The notes beneath the pieces were generated by a model. The model was not told where the DNA came from. It saw only the letters and a program-made list of their open reading frames with translations, and searched no databases. A program made the position numbers and the translations under genes. Below are positions 34,006 through 42,717 of a stretch of DNA of 64,000 nt, piece by piece. Source of the DNA: Dietzia sp. JS16-p6b (GTDB lineage Bacteria > Actinomycetota > Actinomycetes > Mycobacteriales > Mycobacteriaceae); assembly GCF_003052165.1 (NCBI RefSeq), contig NZ_CP024869.1, positions 2,390,001 to 2,454,000 of the forward strand, given 5' to 3'. Within the stretch, counting starts at the first letter, position 1. Every line of letters starts with the position of its first letter.

Positions 34006-34425
34006 TCAATCGTCGAAATCGTCTCTCTCCTCCGAATTGCCGAGACGGCGGACAAGTTCGGCTTCACGCAGTCTGAGCTCGCGAAGCTCAAACCTCAGTC
34101 GATCCGAATGTGGCTCACCCTCAAGGACCAGCCAGGCAGAGTGCCACACCAACCCCAACATCGCCGCCATGCCTGCGATCGAGATTGCGCTGGTCAAATA
34201 GATCGCGAATCTAGGCGCCCCTTCTCCACTTGCCTGCTCAGTCAGCGAGATCCCAGCCAGCGCCGCAAGAATGCCGGCCATTCCTGCGCGAAGCAGCCAC
34301 TTATGCAGCCTCGCAGTTTTCTGGTGTCTGGACGCGGAGAGAAGCGTTCGCCGCTCCAGCGCGCCGGCAACCATCAGTATCGGGATCGCGGTAAAGATAG
34401 CGACGAACCAAGTTTGACTGGACAA
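34006..34425 (-). CDS. island gene 3: small membrane protein
   Basis: A 139-residue protein with three predicted membrane helices (about 5-22, 45-65 and 74-100) and a charged C-terminal coiled-coil-like tail (LRFELRELRLREAELVRRLGNSEE). The start is a TTG at 34425 preceded by AGGGAGAAG, the same ribosome site type as gene 2, which supports this choice. It is the first gene of the minus-strand set. Unknown function; a membrane protein next to soluble unknown proteins on a tRNA island would suit a small defence or satellite cassette, but nothing in the sequence proves it. Confidence 0.62.
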   Translation of the reverse strand: MSSQTWFVAIFTAIPILMVAGALERRTLLSASRHQKTARLHKWLLRAGMAGILAALAGISLTEQASGEGAPRFAIYLTSAISIAGMAAMLGLVWHSAWLVLEGEPHSDRLRFELRELRLREAELVRRLGNSEERDDFDD

Positions 34426-34829
34426 TCAACTTCTCCCTTTTCGGTCTTTGATGCTGCGAGTCAAGTACGAAAAGGAACTCGCCCCGACTGAGCGCTGAAC
34501 GCCTCTAGCAACGTGCCGAAACGGGCCAGGCCGGAGAGTCCTCATGTAGCGCATGGGCAGATGGTAGTCACGATGTCCGACAGCTCTTTCGGTCCCGCAA
34601 CAACTCCCACCTCCCTTCAAGTTCAGCGTGCATTGAGCAGATGGAAAGCGCTGCTGCCAACGGCGATGCAAGGATCGCTACCCACCCAGTTCTCCGACTG
34701 ATTTTGGTTCAGACACTCCAGGTTCGAATCCTGGCGGGGGAGCCGAGTGAACGGCCCGGCCTGCGCCGCGGCGCAGCGTGGAGTGGCGCCGTGTGGGGTG
34801 GCGCGGGGCGGAGTCCTAGGCGTGGAGTC
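34426..34829. other. island right end and att flank
   Basis: A 404-bp region without a convincing gene. It holds the promoter side of island gene 3, the duplicated tRNA 3' half at 34698-34744 and, beyond it, a short GC-rich chromosomal spacer before the convergent tetR stop. Confidence 0.55.
34698..34744 (+). repeat. attR-like repeat (duplicated 3' half of tRNA-Gln)
   Basis: A 47-bp copy of the tRNA-Gln 3' half, starting in the anticodon stem, with two substitutions relative to the intact gene (one in the variable loop, one in the T loop). It lacks the 5' half, so it cannot be a functional tRNA. Confidence 0.85.
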
Positions 34830-35474
34830 CTACCCCGCCGGAGCCTCAGGTGAAGTATCCGACGTCCTCTGGTCGACCAGGCTCGTCAGCGTCGTGGCCA
34901 GGAGACCGGTGATCTCCTGCGGGCCCACCTCCAGCGCGCCGTCGAACCATCCACGGACCAGTTCGGACGCCCCCGCCATCACCACGACCGCGATGACGTC
35001 AGCCGACGCCTTGTCGAGCGGCTCGCCGAGCTCGGTGGACTGCTCGACCAGCGCGTCCGCCGCCCGATGGACGAATCGCCGACGGGACTCGACCACAGCA
35101 GGCGTGTCGGACAGGAGAAACCGCCCCCGACGGACATCGTTCGCGATCGACTCGACGATGGCCCCCACGGCGGCATGCGCGCGAGCGTAGACGTCGTGCG
35201 GGGCTGACACGAGCGCCACCGTCGCCCGCGTCACGAGGTCGGCCGCGATGGTGTCGTAGACGGAGATGATCAGGTCGTCGGTATCGCGGAAGTGGTCGTA
35301 GAAGAAGCGAGGTCCCACTCCGGCCGTCGCCGAGATTCGGCGGACCGTCGCGGCAGAGGGCCCCTCGGTGGCAATCACCTCGACGATCGCCTCCTCGAAC
35401 CGCCGGCGCCGCTGCACCCGGCGCTCCTCGGGTTCCATACCCGCGTACGTGCGCGAGCCCTCACGTGGTGACAC
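34830..35474 (-). CDS. TetR-family transcriptional regulator
   Basis: A 214-residue TetR regulator with the HTH at about residues 20-70 (RRRFEEAIVEVIATEGPSAATVRRISATAGVGPRFFYDHFRDTDDLI) and a C-terminal helical ligand domain. Start is either GTG 35474 or ATG 35438; the latter gives a conventional short N-terminus. It diverges from a DUF2236 gene about 110-145 bp away, repeating the arrangement at 11.4-13.2 kb. Confidence 0.85.
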   Translation of the reverse strand: MSPREGSRTYAGMEPEERRVQRRRRFEEAIVEVIATEGPSAATVRRISATAGVGPRFFYDHFRDTDDLIISVYDTIAADLVTRATVALVSAPHDVYARAHAAVGAIVESIANDVRRGRFLLSDTPAVVESRRRFVHRAADALVEQSTELGEPLDKASADVIAVVVMAGASELVRGWFDGALEVGPQEITGLLATTLTSLVDQRTSDTSPEAPAG

Positions 35475-35553
35475 GGGTCAAGGATGGCACAGGGCCGGGG
35501 AATCGACCATTTCCGGAATCAGGTGTTTACCAATTGGGGGTGGTTGTGCCATG

Positions 35554-35566
35554 GTGGTCCGACCAC
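35554..35566. promoter_or_regulatory. possible operator before the second DUF2236 gene
   Basis: A 13-bp inverted repeat, GTGGTC-C-GACCAC, placed directly upstream of the AGGAGGAG ribosome site. It is short, but its position suits repression by the divergent TetR protein. Confidence 0.4.
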
Positions 35567-35582
35567 ACCCAGGAGGAGATCG

Positions 35583-36863
35583 ATGACGCACGCCCCGTCG
35601 ACACCACGAACGATTCCGACGCCTCGTCTCCACGACAGGGACGCTCGGGTCGAGACACCCTCGATCCTCCAGCGGGGTGTCCTCCGCGGGATCATGTCGT
35701 TGATGGCCGGGGACTCGGTCCGGCCGACCGAGGCCCAGGTGCAGGCGTTCACCAAGCTCATGCACACCTGCGACCCCGTGGCCGACGAGCTGGTTGCCGC
35801 CATCCACGGCGGGGGTGGCGCGACACTGCGAGGCCAGGTCGAACAGGCCCTCGAGGAGGGCATCGAGACGGTGGCGGATCCGCACCCGGCGGTCGCGGCG
35901 TTCATCGCGAGCATCGACGACGTGCCCTACTGGGTGGACTACGACAAGCTGGACCTGGCGGCACGGGCGATCGCGCGCACGCCGACCCACACGCTGACCG
36001 CGCTCACCGCCGGGATCGCGTTCCCCGCCAGCTACGTCTCACCCCGCGTGAACGACGTGCTGCTGCGCGGAGGGGAACTGGCCGACCGGACCGCGGCACG
36101 GATCACCGAAACCGTCTCGTGGTCGATCGACTGCGCCGCGCCGGGAGGGATGGAGCGGTTCGGCGAGGGGACCAAGAACACCGCCCGGGTCCGCCTGGTC
36201 CATGCCTACATCCGCGCCGGTATCGAGCACGGCGGGGACTGGAACCCCGACACCCACGGTAAGCCGGTCAACCAACTGCACTACTGCGTGACAATGGTTC
36301 CGATCATCGGTGTGGCGCTGGGGGCGATGGCCGCCGGGCACTGGTACTCCCGACGCGAACGTGACGCGATCATCCATCTGTACCGCTACATCTCGTACTC
36401 GATGGGCGTGGTTCCCGAACTGCAGGTGACGTCCATCGACGATCTCCTGCGCCTGACGTGGTTGGCGGCCTGGGCGGAGGTCGATCCGGACGAATCGTCC
36501 ACGTCGCTCACCGAGTCGACCCTCGCGGCCGCTCCCCTGCTCTACGGTCGCCGGGTCCGGGACTCACGCATTCCCGGCCTGGACGGGCTGCTCTATCGGG
36601 TCCACTCCGACCTGGCGCGCCTGTCACTGGGATCGGAGTACGCCGACGCGGTCGGCATCCCTCGCCTGAGCCCTGCGGTCGCTCTCCTGCCGCTCATCGC
36701 CGCCCGCAACCTTGTCGCCGATCGGGCACAGGTGGCCCTGCCCGGTGGACCCGTGCGAGCCGCTCGGCACGGCCATCGGCGACGCGTGCGCGCGATCGAG
36801 GACGTCAAGCGCCGTGTCGAGGCGCGCCGTCACGACCGCACCCCGTCGCCCGCACCGGCCTAG
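35583..36863 (+). CDS. DUF2236 (MpaB/Lcp-like) putative heme oxygenase
   Basis: A 426-residue member of the DUF2236 family, a distant paralogue of the protein at 12.0-13.2 kb. Family marks are DVPYWVDYDKLDLAAR, the helix TPTHTLTALTAGIAFPASY, RVRLVHAYIRAGIEHGGDWN, and REREAI-like RRERDAIIHLYRYISYSMGVV, with a conserved Arg and several His residues available for heme b. The first 35 residues are low complexity and the last 30 are basic and disordered. ATG 35583 follows a strong AGGAGGAG site. Divergently paired with a TetR gene; substrate unknown. Confidence 0.82.
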   Translation: MTHAPSTPRTIPTPRLHDRDARVETPSILQRGVLRGIMSLMAGDSVRPTEAQVQAFTKLMHTCDPVADELVAAIHGGGGATLRGQVEQALEEGIETVADPHPAVAAFIASIDDVPYWVDYDKLDLAARAIARTPTHTLTALTAGIAFPASYVSPRVNDVLLRGGELADRTAARITETVSWSIDCAAPGGMERFGEGTKNTARVRLVHAYIRAGIEHGGDWNPDTHGKPVNQLHYCVTMVPIIGVALGAMAAGHWYSRRERDAIIHLYRYISYSMGVVPELQVTSIDDLLRLTWLAAWAEVDPDESSTSLTESTLAAAPLLYGRRVRDSRIPGLDGLLYRVHSDLARLSLGSEYADAVGIPRLSPAVALLPLIAARNLVADRAQVALPGGPVRAARHGHRRRVRAIEDVKRRVEARRHDRTPSPAPA

Positions 36864-37018
36864 CCTCCGCCGGACATCACGAGCGCCAGGACGAGCACCA
36901 GGATCGCCGCGATCGCCAGGACGGCGAGCAGGGGCTGACGGCGGTTGCGGGGGGTGCGGACCTCCTCCTCGCCCTGACGGGTGACGGACTGCGGGTCGGG
37001 CTCGTTGATCCCGGTCAT
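36860..37018 (-). CDS. 52-residue single-span membrane protein
   Basis: A small protein with a polar N-terminus (INEPDPQSVTRQGEEEVRTP), a basic RNRR and one hydrophobic helix (LLAVLAIAAILVLVLALVM) ending in SGGG. The EPDP start recalls short DUF6480-type actinobacterial proteins. Its ATG overlaps the stop of the upstream ThDP enzyme gene (ATGA), which strongly supports translation. It might tether or stabilise that peripheral enzyme at the membrane; this is a guess from the coupling. Confidence 0.68.
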   Translation of the reverse strand: MTGINEPDPQSVTRQGEEEVRTPRNRRQPLLAVLAIAAILVLVLALVMSGGG

Positions 37019-38835
37019 GTGAACCTCTCCTCTTCGATTCGGGCGTACTCCTCCAGCAGTACCAACCCGTGGTGTCCTTCGTCCCCCTCTGCCCGGAGTC
37101 CCTCGCGCATCGAACCCAGCATCTCCCGGCCGTGGGGGAAGGGGGGCAGCAGCGGGACATCCGGATCGGTGACCGCCTCGATCACCGTGGGCCGGTCCGC
37201 GGTGAAGGCCTCCTCGAGCGCCGCGTCGAGTTGCCGGCCGTCCTCGACGCGGACGCCCCGCAGGCCCAGGAGCCTGGCGTAGCCGGCCATGTCGAACGCC
37301 GGGACGTCCTGTGACGGCGCGAACCGCGGGGCCGACTCGGTCTCCCGCTGCTCCCAGCTCACCTCGGCCAGGTCGCCGTTGCACAGCACCACCACGACCA
37401 TCGTGGGGTCGGCCCATCCGGGCCACGCCTCGGAGACGGTGATCAACTCGTTGATCCCGAGCATCTGCACGGCTCCGTCACCCGCCAGCACCACGACCGG
37501 ACGGGCCGGGGCCGTGGCCTTGGCCGCGATCGCGTACGGGATGCCGCACCCCATCGACGCCAGCGTGGACGACAGGTGGGCCGGTACCGACGTGGGCAGG
37601 TCCATCTGCCGGACGTAGTGGTACACCGAACTGCCCACGTCCACGGCGAGCCGGGAATCGTGCGGCATGTGACGGCACAGCCGACGGGCCACCAGCTCGG
37701 GGTTGAGTCCCCGGGCCGGGACCTCCGCGCGCTCGCGTGAGATCTCCCGCCACTGCCCGACCCACGTCTCCACCTCTCCGCGCCACGTCGACCGATCTCG
37801 CTCGCCCACGCGCTCGGTCAGGGCGCGTAGCGCCACCGCCGAGTCCCCGACCAGCCCCACCTCGACCGGGTAGCGGTTGGCCAGGTGCGAGGGGTCGAGA
37901 TCGATCTGCACGGCCCGCGCCTGCCCGGGCCGCGGGTAGAACTCGGTCCAGGGGTCGTTCGATCCGACGATCAGGAGGGTGTCGCAGTTCTGCAGGATGC
38001 GGGCGCTCGCCGTGGTCCCCAGGTGGCCCATCGTCCCACCCACCAGCGGGTGTGACTCGTCGACGTACGGCTTGCCCAGCAGGCTCATCGTCACGCCGGC
38101 GTCCAGGCGTTCGGCCAGGGCCATGAGCTCCTGCTGCGCCCCGGCCATGCCGCGCCCGGCCAGGATCGCCACGCGCTCCCCCGCGTCCAGCACCTCGACC
38201 GCGCGCGCGAGGTCGTCCTCACGCGGGCAGACCACCCCGTGCGTCCACTCGGGCGCGGTCACCACCACGCCGTGTTCTTGGACCCCTTCCTCCTGACCCT
38301 GCTCGCCGGCCAGCTGCGGCGCCGGCGCGGTCTGCACGTCGTGGGGGATGACGACGACGACCGGGGTCCGGTGCGTCAGAGCGGAGCGGAACGCGCGGTC
38401 GATCACCATGGGCAGTTGCTCGGCCGACACGACGGTCTGCATGAAGGGGCCGGCGACGTCGGCGAACACACTGCTCAGGTCGATCTCCTGCTGGTAGTCC
38501 GAGCCGAGCGCGCTCGTGTGCTGTTGCGCCACCAACGCCACCACCGGGACGCTGTCGAGCTTGGCGTCGTACAGGCCGTTGATCAGGTGTGCGGCGCCCG
38601 GGCCCTGGGTGGAGGTGACCACCCCCACCCCGCCCGAGTATTTCCCCTCGGCCACCGCCATGAACGCCGCCGACTCCTCGTGCCGCGCCCGCATGAACCT
38701 CGGTGCCACGTCAGACCGTTGCAGCGCGCCGAGCAGCGGGTTGTTGCCGTCACCGGCGTACCCGTAGATCCGTTCCACATCCCAGGCGACCAACCGTTCG
38801 ACGACGAGGTCGGCCACCGTCTTGTCGTGGGTCAT
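37015..38835 (-). CDS. thiamine-diphosphate enzyme, PoxB/pyruvate oxidase-like
   Basis: A 606-residue ThDP-dependent enzyme with the three acetolactate-synthase-type domains. The N-terminal domain has the activating Glu in ARHEESAAFMAVAEGKYSG (about residues 48-66), the middle domain has VAILAGRGMAGAQ and NDPWTEFYP, and the C-terminal domain has GDGAVQMLGINELITV with CNGDLAEVSWEQR as the cofactor-Mg site. Overall it resembles pyruvate:quinone oxidoreductase or pyruvate oxidase rather than acetolactate synthase. The C-terminal region lacks an obvious amphipathic membrane helix of the PoxB kind. ATG 38835 begins at the conserved DLVVERLVAWDV helix; a 52-residue membrane protein is coupled downstream. 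Confidence 0.82.
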   Translation of the reverse strand: MTHDKTVADLVVERLVAWDVERIYGYAGDGNNPLLGALQRSDVAPRFMRARHEESAAFMAVAEGKYSGGVGVVTSTQGPGAAHLINGLYDAKLDSVPVVALVAQQHTSALGSDYQQEIDLSSVFADVAGPFMQTVVSAEQLPMVIDRAFRSALTHRTPVVVVIPHDVQTAPAPQLAGEQGQEEGVQEHGVVVTAPEWTHGVVCPREDDLARAVEVLDAGERVAILAGRGMAGAQQELMALAERLDAGVTMSLLGKPYVDESHPLVGGTMGHLGTTASARILQNCDTLLIVGSNDPWTEFYPRPGQARAVQIDLDPSHLANRYPVEVGLVGDSAVALRALTERVGERDRSTWRGEVETWVGQWREISRERAEVPARGLNPELVARRLCRHMPHDSRLAVDVGSSVYHYVRQMDLPTSVPAHLSSTLASMGCGIPYAIAAKATAPARPVVVLAGDGAVQMLGINELITVSEAWPGWADPTMVVVVLCNGDLAEVSWEQRETESAPRFAPSQDVPAFDMAGYARLLGLRGVRVEDGRQLDAALEEAFTADRPTVIEAVTDPDVPLLPPFPHGREMLGSMREGLRAEGDEGHHGLVLLEEYARIEEERFT

Positions 38836-38945
38836 AACTGTCCCCTCTCCGCTGGACGGCCAGGTCGGTGGGGCCCACCGTAGGGGCCGCACCGACCGGC
38901 CTCCACCGGTTGTCCTCTCAAGGCCCGGCTCCTACCGTCCCCGCC

Positions 38946-39557
38946 ATGGAGACCTCACTGAACGCAATCGCCCTGGTGTGCTCGCTCAAGGCCTCACCCG
39001 CCGAGTCGAGCAGCGACCTCATCGCCCGTCAGGTACTCGACGAGTTGGCGTCCCACGGGATCGACGGCGACACCGTGCGGGTGGCCGACTTCGACGTGCG
39101 TCCCGGGGTGGAGGACGACATGGGGGACGGCGACCAGTGGCCGCGGATCCTGGACAGGATCAAGGCCGCCGACGTGCTGGTGCTCGCGACCCCGACCTGG
39201 GTGGGGCACATGTCGAGCATCGCCCAGCGGGTGCTGGAGCGCCTGAACGCCCAGTTGTCGGAGACCGACGAGCAGGGACGGCCCGCGATGTTCGGCAAGG
39301 TCGCCGTGACGGCCGTGGTCGGTAACGAGGACGGCGCGCACAAGATCGTGGCCGACACGTTCCAGGGTCTCAACGACATCGGGTTCACGATCCCGGCGCA
39401 GGGGTGCACGTACTGGAACCACGAGGCCATGAACCCCAAGGACTACGCAGATCTCGACGAGACCCCGTCCGCGGTGTCCTCGACCATCGCCACGTTGTCC
39501 GCCAACGCCGCGCATCTGGCGCGGCTCCTGCGCGCGGAGCAGTACCCGCCGGTCTGA
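38946..39557 (+). CDS. NAD(P)H-dependent FMN reductase / flavodoxin-fold protein
   Basis: A 203-residue flavodoxin-like protein with the FMN phosphate loop CSLKASPAESSSDLIA (residues 14-29), ATPTWVGHMSS and a TAVVGNEDGAHK segment. These fit the NADPH-dependent FMN reductase family, which reduces FMN or quinones. It diverges from the ThDP enzyme gene 110 bp away, so the two may share regulation. ATG 38946 begins at the first beta strand. Confidence 0.82.
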   Translation: METSLNAIALVCSLKASPAESSSDLIARQVLDELASHGIDGDTVRVADFDVRPGVEDDMGDGDQWPRILDRIKAADVLVLATPTWVGHMSSIAQRVLERLNAQLSETDEQGRPAMFGKVAVTAVVGNEDGAHKIVADTFQGLNDIGFTIPAQGCTYWNHEAMNPKDYADLDETPSAVSSTIATLSANAAHLARLLRAEQYPPV

Positions 39558-39681
39558 GCAGGTCCCCTGGCCGGTGCGGCTAGGGCAGACCCGGTCCTCC
39601 CGTCCGGGGACACCCTTTATCCTTGCCGGGACGAACCGCCACGCCCGCCAGCGCGGAACTCACGCCGCCCGAGGAGACTTG

Positions 39682-41142
39682 ATGACCACACCCGACACCG
39701 ACCGCTCGCAGGCCGCAGTCATCGTCCTGGCCGCCGGCTCCGGCACCCGGATGAAGAGCTCGACCCCCAAGATGCTGCACCGGGTGTGCGGCCGGACCAT
39801 GCTCGGCCACGCGCTGCACGCCGCCGCCGGGATCCGGCCGGAGCAGATCATCGTGGTGGTGGGGCACCAGCGTGAGCAGGTCGGGGCCGCGGTGGACGAC
39901 CTCGCCGTCGACCTGGGGGTGCCGGTGGCGACCGCGGTGCAGGAACAGCAGAACGGGACGGGTGACGCGGTGGCCGCCGGCATGGCGGCGTTGCCCGCGG
40001 ACTTCTCGGGGACAGTGCTGGTCACCACCTCGGACATCCCGCTGTTGGACGCCGACACCCTGCGCGAGGTGGTGACGCGACACGACCTGCGTCCGCGGGC
40101 GGCGGTGACCGTCCTGACCTCCACGGCACCGGACCCCACGGGGTACGGACGGATCGTCCGGAACGACGACGGCGAGGTACTGCGGATCGTCGAGCACAAG
40201 GACGCCTCGGACGGGGAGCGGGCGATCGATGAGGTCAACTCCGGCATCTACGCCTTCGACGCCCGCGTGCTGCGGGAGAAACTGGGCGAACTGAGCACGG
40301 ACAATTCGCAGGGCGAGTTGTATCTCACCGACGTAATCCAGCTTGCCCGTCAGTCCAACGGGCTCATCCGCGGTCACCGTATCGAGGACGCCGACCTGGT
40401 GGCCGGGGTCAACGATCGCGTGCAGCTGGCCGCTCTCTCGGCCGAGATGAACCGCCGCCTGTGCGAGGAGGCCATGCGGGCCGGGGCGACGATCGTCGAT
40501 CCGAGCAGCACCTGGGTGGACGTGGGGGTGCGCATCGGCCGGGACGTGACCATCCTGCCGGGCACCCACCTCACCGGGTCCACGGACATCGGCGACGGCG
40601 CGACCATCGGCCCGGACACCACCCTGCAGGACACCACGGTCGGCGAGGGCGCGACCGTGGTGCGGACCCATGCCGTCAGCGCGAGCGTCGGGGCCGGAGC
40701 CGAGGTCGGGCCGTTCGCGTACCTGCGTCCGGAGGCGGAGCTGGGAGAGCGCAGCAAGATCGGCACCTTCGTGGAGGTCAAGAAGTCCTCGATCGGGGCG
40801 CACACCAAGGTCCCGCACCTGACCTATGTGGGCGACGCGCAGATCGGCGAGCACACCAATATCGGGGCATCGAGCGTCTTCGTCAATTACGACGGGGTGA
40901 ACAAGAACCGTACAGTGATCGGCGATCACTGCCGCACCGGTTCGGACACCATGTTCATCGCGCCGGTGACCGTCGGGGACGGGGCCTATTCGGGCGCGGG
41001 TACCGTGATCAAGAACGACGTCCCGCCCGGGGCCCTGGCGGTGTCCGGCGGACGACAGCGGAATATCGACGACTGGGTGATCCAGAACCGACCGGATTCC
41101 GGTTCGGCCGAGGCCGCCCTACGTACCCGGAACGACTCCTAG
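39682..41142 (+). CDS. glmU: bifunctional GlmU: UDP-GlcNAc pyrophosphorylase / glucosamine-1-phosphate acetyltransferase
   Basis: A 486-residue enzyme making UDP-N-acetylglucosamine for peptidoglycan. The N-terminal uridyltransferase domain has LAAGSGTRMKSSTPKMLH (residues 15-32) and the metal Asp in TTSDIPLLD. The C-terminal left-handed beta helix has hexapeptide repeats (from about residue 262) and the acetyl-CoA region with KKSSIGAHTKVPHLTYVGDA and the FVNYDG motif. GAGGAGA precedes the ATG. As in mycobacteria it is followed by prs, 17 bp downstream. Confidence 0.97.
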   Translation: MTTPDTDRSQAAVIVLAAGSGTRMKSSTPKMLHRVCGRTMLGHALHAAAGIRPEQIIVVVGHQREQVGAAVDDLAVDLGVPVATAVQEQQNGTGDAVAAGMAALPADFSGTVLVTTSDIPLLDADTLREVVTRHDLRPRAAVTVLTSTAPDPTGYGRIVRNDDGEVLRIVEHKDASDGERAIDEVNSGIYAFDARVLREKLGELSTDNSQGELYLTDVIQLARQSNGLIRGHRIEDADLVAGVNDRVQLAALSAEMNRRLCEEAMRAGATIVDPSSTWVDVGVRIGRDVTILPGTHLTGSTDIGDGATIGPDTTLQDTTVGEGATVVRTHAVSASVGAGAEVGPFAYLRPEAELGERSKIGTFVEVKKSSIGAHTKVPHLTYVGDAQIGEHTNIGASSVFVNYDGVNKNRTVIGDHCRTGSDTMFIAPVTVGDGAYSGAGTVIKNDVPPGALAVSGGRQRNIDDWVIQNRPDSGSAEAALRTRNDS

Positions 41143-41159
41143 AAGGACGGACTCACCGA

Positions 41160-42137
41160 GTGAGCGAGTGGATCGACAACCAGAAGAACCTGATGTTTTT
41201 CGCGGGGCGCGCGCACCCCGAACTCTCGGATCAGGTCGCCGCCGAACTGGGGGTCGAGGTCACCCCTCAGACCGCCCGCGACTTCGCCAACGGGGAGATC
41301 TTCGTCCGCTTCGAGCAGTCCGTGCGCGGCTGCGACGCGTTCGTGCTGCAGAGCTGCCCGGCGCCGCTGAACAAGTGGATCATGGAGCAGCTCATCATGA
41401 TCGACGCCCTCAAGCGGGGTAGCGCCAAGCGGATCACGGCCATCTTGCCGTTCTATCCGTACGCGCGGCAGGACAAGAAGCACCGCGGGCGTGAGCCCAT
41501 CTCGGCCCGCCTCGTGGCCGACCTGCTCAAGACGGCCGGTGCGGACCGGATCATCACGGTCGACCTGCACACCGACCAGACCCAGGGCTTCTTCGACGGC
41601 CCCGTCGACCACATGCACGCCCAGGGCCAGCTGTCGGACTACGTGCGTGAGCACTACGGCACGGACAACATCTGCGTGGTCTCCCCCGACGCCGGCCGCG
41701 TCAAGGTGGGCGAGAAGTGGGCCGACGCTCTCGACGGCGCTCCCCTGGCCTTCGTGCACAAGACCCGCGACCCCAACGTTCCCAACCAGGTCAAGTCCAA
41801 CCGCGTCGTCGGCGACGTCGAGGGGCGCACCTGTGTGTTGATGGACGACATGATCGACACCGGCGGCACCATCGCCGGCGCGGTCAAGGTGCTCAAGGAC
41901 GCCGGCGCCGGCGACGTCATCATCGCCTGCACGCACGGTGTCTTCTCGGACCCGGCCGCCGAGCGGCTGGCCTCGTGCGGGGCCAAGGAGGTCATCACCA
42001 CCGACACCCTGCCGATCCCGCCGGAGAAGCGGTTCGACAACCTCACTGTGCTCTCCATCGCCCCGCTGCTCGCCCGCACCATCCACGAGGTCTTCGAGAA
42101 CGGCTCGGTGACCAGCCTGTTCAACGGGAACGCCTGA
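41160..42137 (+). CDS. prs: ribose-phosphate pyrophosphokinase
   Basis: A 325-residue PRPP synthetase (ribose-5-phosphate plus ATP). Family marks are FFAGRAHPELSDQVA, RFEQSVRGCDAFVLQS, the catalytic flexible loop region YARQDKKHRGREPISARLVAD, DLHTDQTQGFF and the PRPP-binding VLMDDMIDTGGT. The GTG at 41160 is behind AAGGA. Part of a glmU-prs-arsC-like operon. Confidence 0.97.
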   Translation: MSEWIDNQKNLMFFAGRAHPELSDQVAAELGVEVTPQTARDFANGEIFVRFEQSVRGCDAFVLQSCPAPLNKWIMEQLIMIDALKRGSAKRITAILPFYPYARQDKKHRGREPISARLVADLLKTAGADRIITVDLHTDQTQGFFDGPVDHMHAQGQLSDYVREHYGTDNICVVSPDAGRVKVGEKWADALDGAPLAFVHKTRDPNVPNQVKSNRVVGDVEGRTCVLMDDMIDTGGTIAGAVKVLKDAGAGDVIIACTHGVFSDPAAERLASCGAKEVITTDTLPIPPEKRFDNLTVLSIAPLLARTIHEVFENGSVTSLFNGNA

Positions 42138-42138
42138 C

Positions 42139-42498
42139 GTGTCCGCGGACGCCGCGGGCAGCGCCACGATCTACCACAACCCTCGCTGTTCCAAGTCCCG
42201 GCAGGCGCTGGAGTTGCTCCGCGAGCGGGGCGTCGAGCCGACCGTGATCAGGTACCTCGACACCCCACCCACGGTCGACGAGCTCCGGACCCTCATCTCC
42301 GACGCCGGGCTGACGGTGCGGCAGGCCGTGCGGGTCAAGGAGGCCGAGTTCACCGAGCTCGGCCTGCTCGAGGCCTCGGACGAGGCGCTGCTCGAGGCGA
42401 TGGTGGCGCACCCCCGGCTCATCGAGCGGCCCTTCGTCGTCACCGGCAGGGGCACGCGCCTGGCGCGGCCCACCTCCGCGGTCGAGGAGATCCTCTGA
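42139..42498 (+). CDS. ArsC/Spx-family glutaredoxin-like arsenate reductase
   Basis: A 119-residue thioredoxin-fold protein. The active-site Cys is in YHNPRCSKSRQALELL (C17), followed by the Arg triad region (IRYLDTPPT, RVKEAEF) and PFVVTGRGTRLARP, matching ArsC of the glutaredoxin-linked type. Arsenate reduction is the family assignment, although no other ars genes are nearby, so another oxidoreductase role is possible. The GTG start is one base past the prs stop. Confidence 0.88.
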   Translation: MSADAAGSATIYHNPRCSKSRQALELLRERGVEPTVIRYLDTPPTVDELRTLISDAGLTVRQAVRVKEAEFTELGLLEASDEALLEAMVAHPRLIERPFVVTGRGTRLARPTSAVEEIL

Positions 42499-42717
42499 CG
42501 GCGGCGGGGCCCGGTGTGATTTGGGGGCCGGGCCCGGCGCCGCTAGGCTGATCGGGTCATCTCGGCGAGGGAGGGCCCTGAGACGGGCCACTCCGTTATC
42601 GACGCGATCATTGTCGGTGTGGTCCCCGGTGGGCCGCCCAGCGCGATCGTCTCGGTCGCCGGGGAGGTCTCCCGCCCGCAGAGCGCACGCGCGCTCCCCA
42701 CCGACAGAAGGTTCACC

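Larger units (their letters stand above)
32046..34744. mobile_element. 2.65-kb island integrated at tRNA-Gln, no integrase visible
   Basis: The DNA from the anticodon arm of tRNA-Gln to a second copy of the tRNA 3' half. It carries three minus-strand genes of unknown function, visibly lower GC content and different codon use from the flanks (AGA, TTT and GCT codons appear). No recombinase reading frame was found, so the element is either a remnant or is mobilised in trans. It lies between the conserved Rv1019-like gene and glmU, two genes that are neighbours in M. tuberculosis. Confidence 0.82.
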
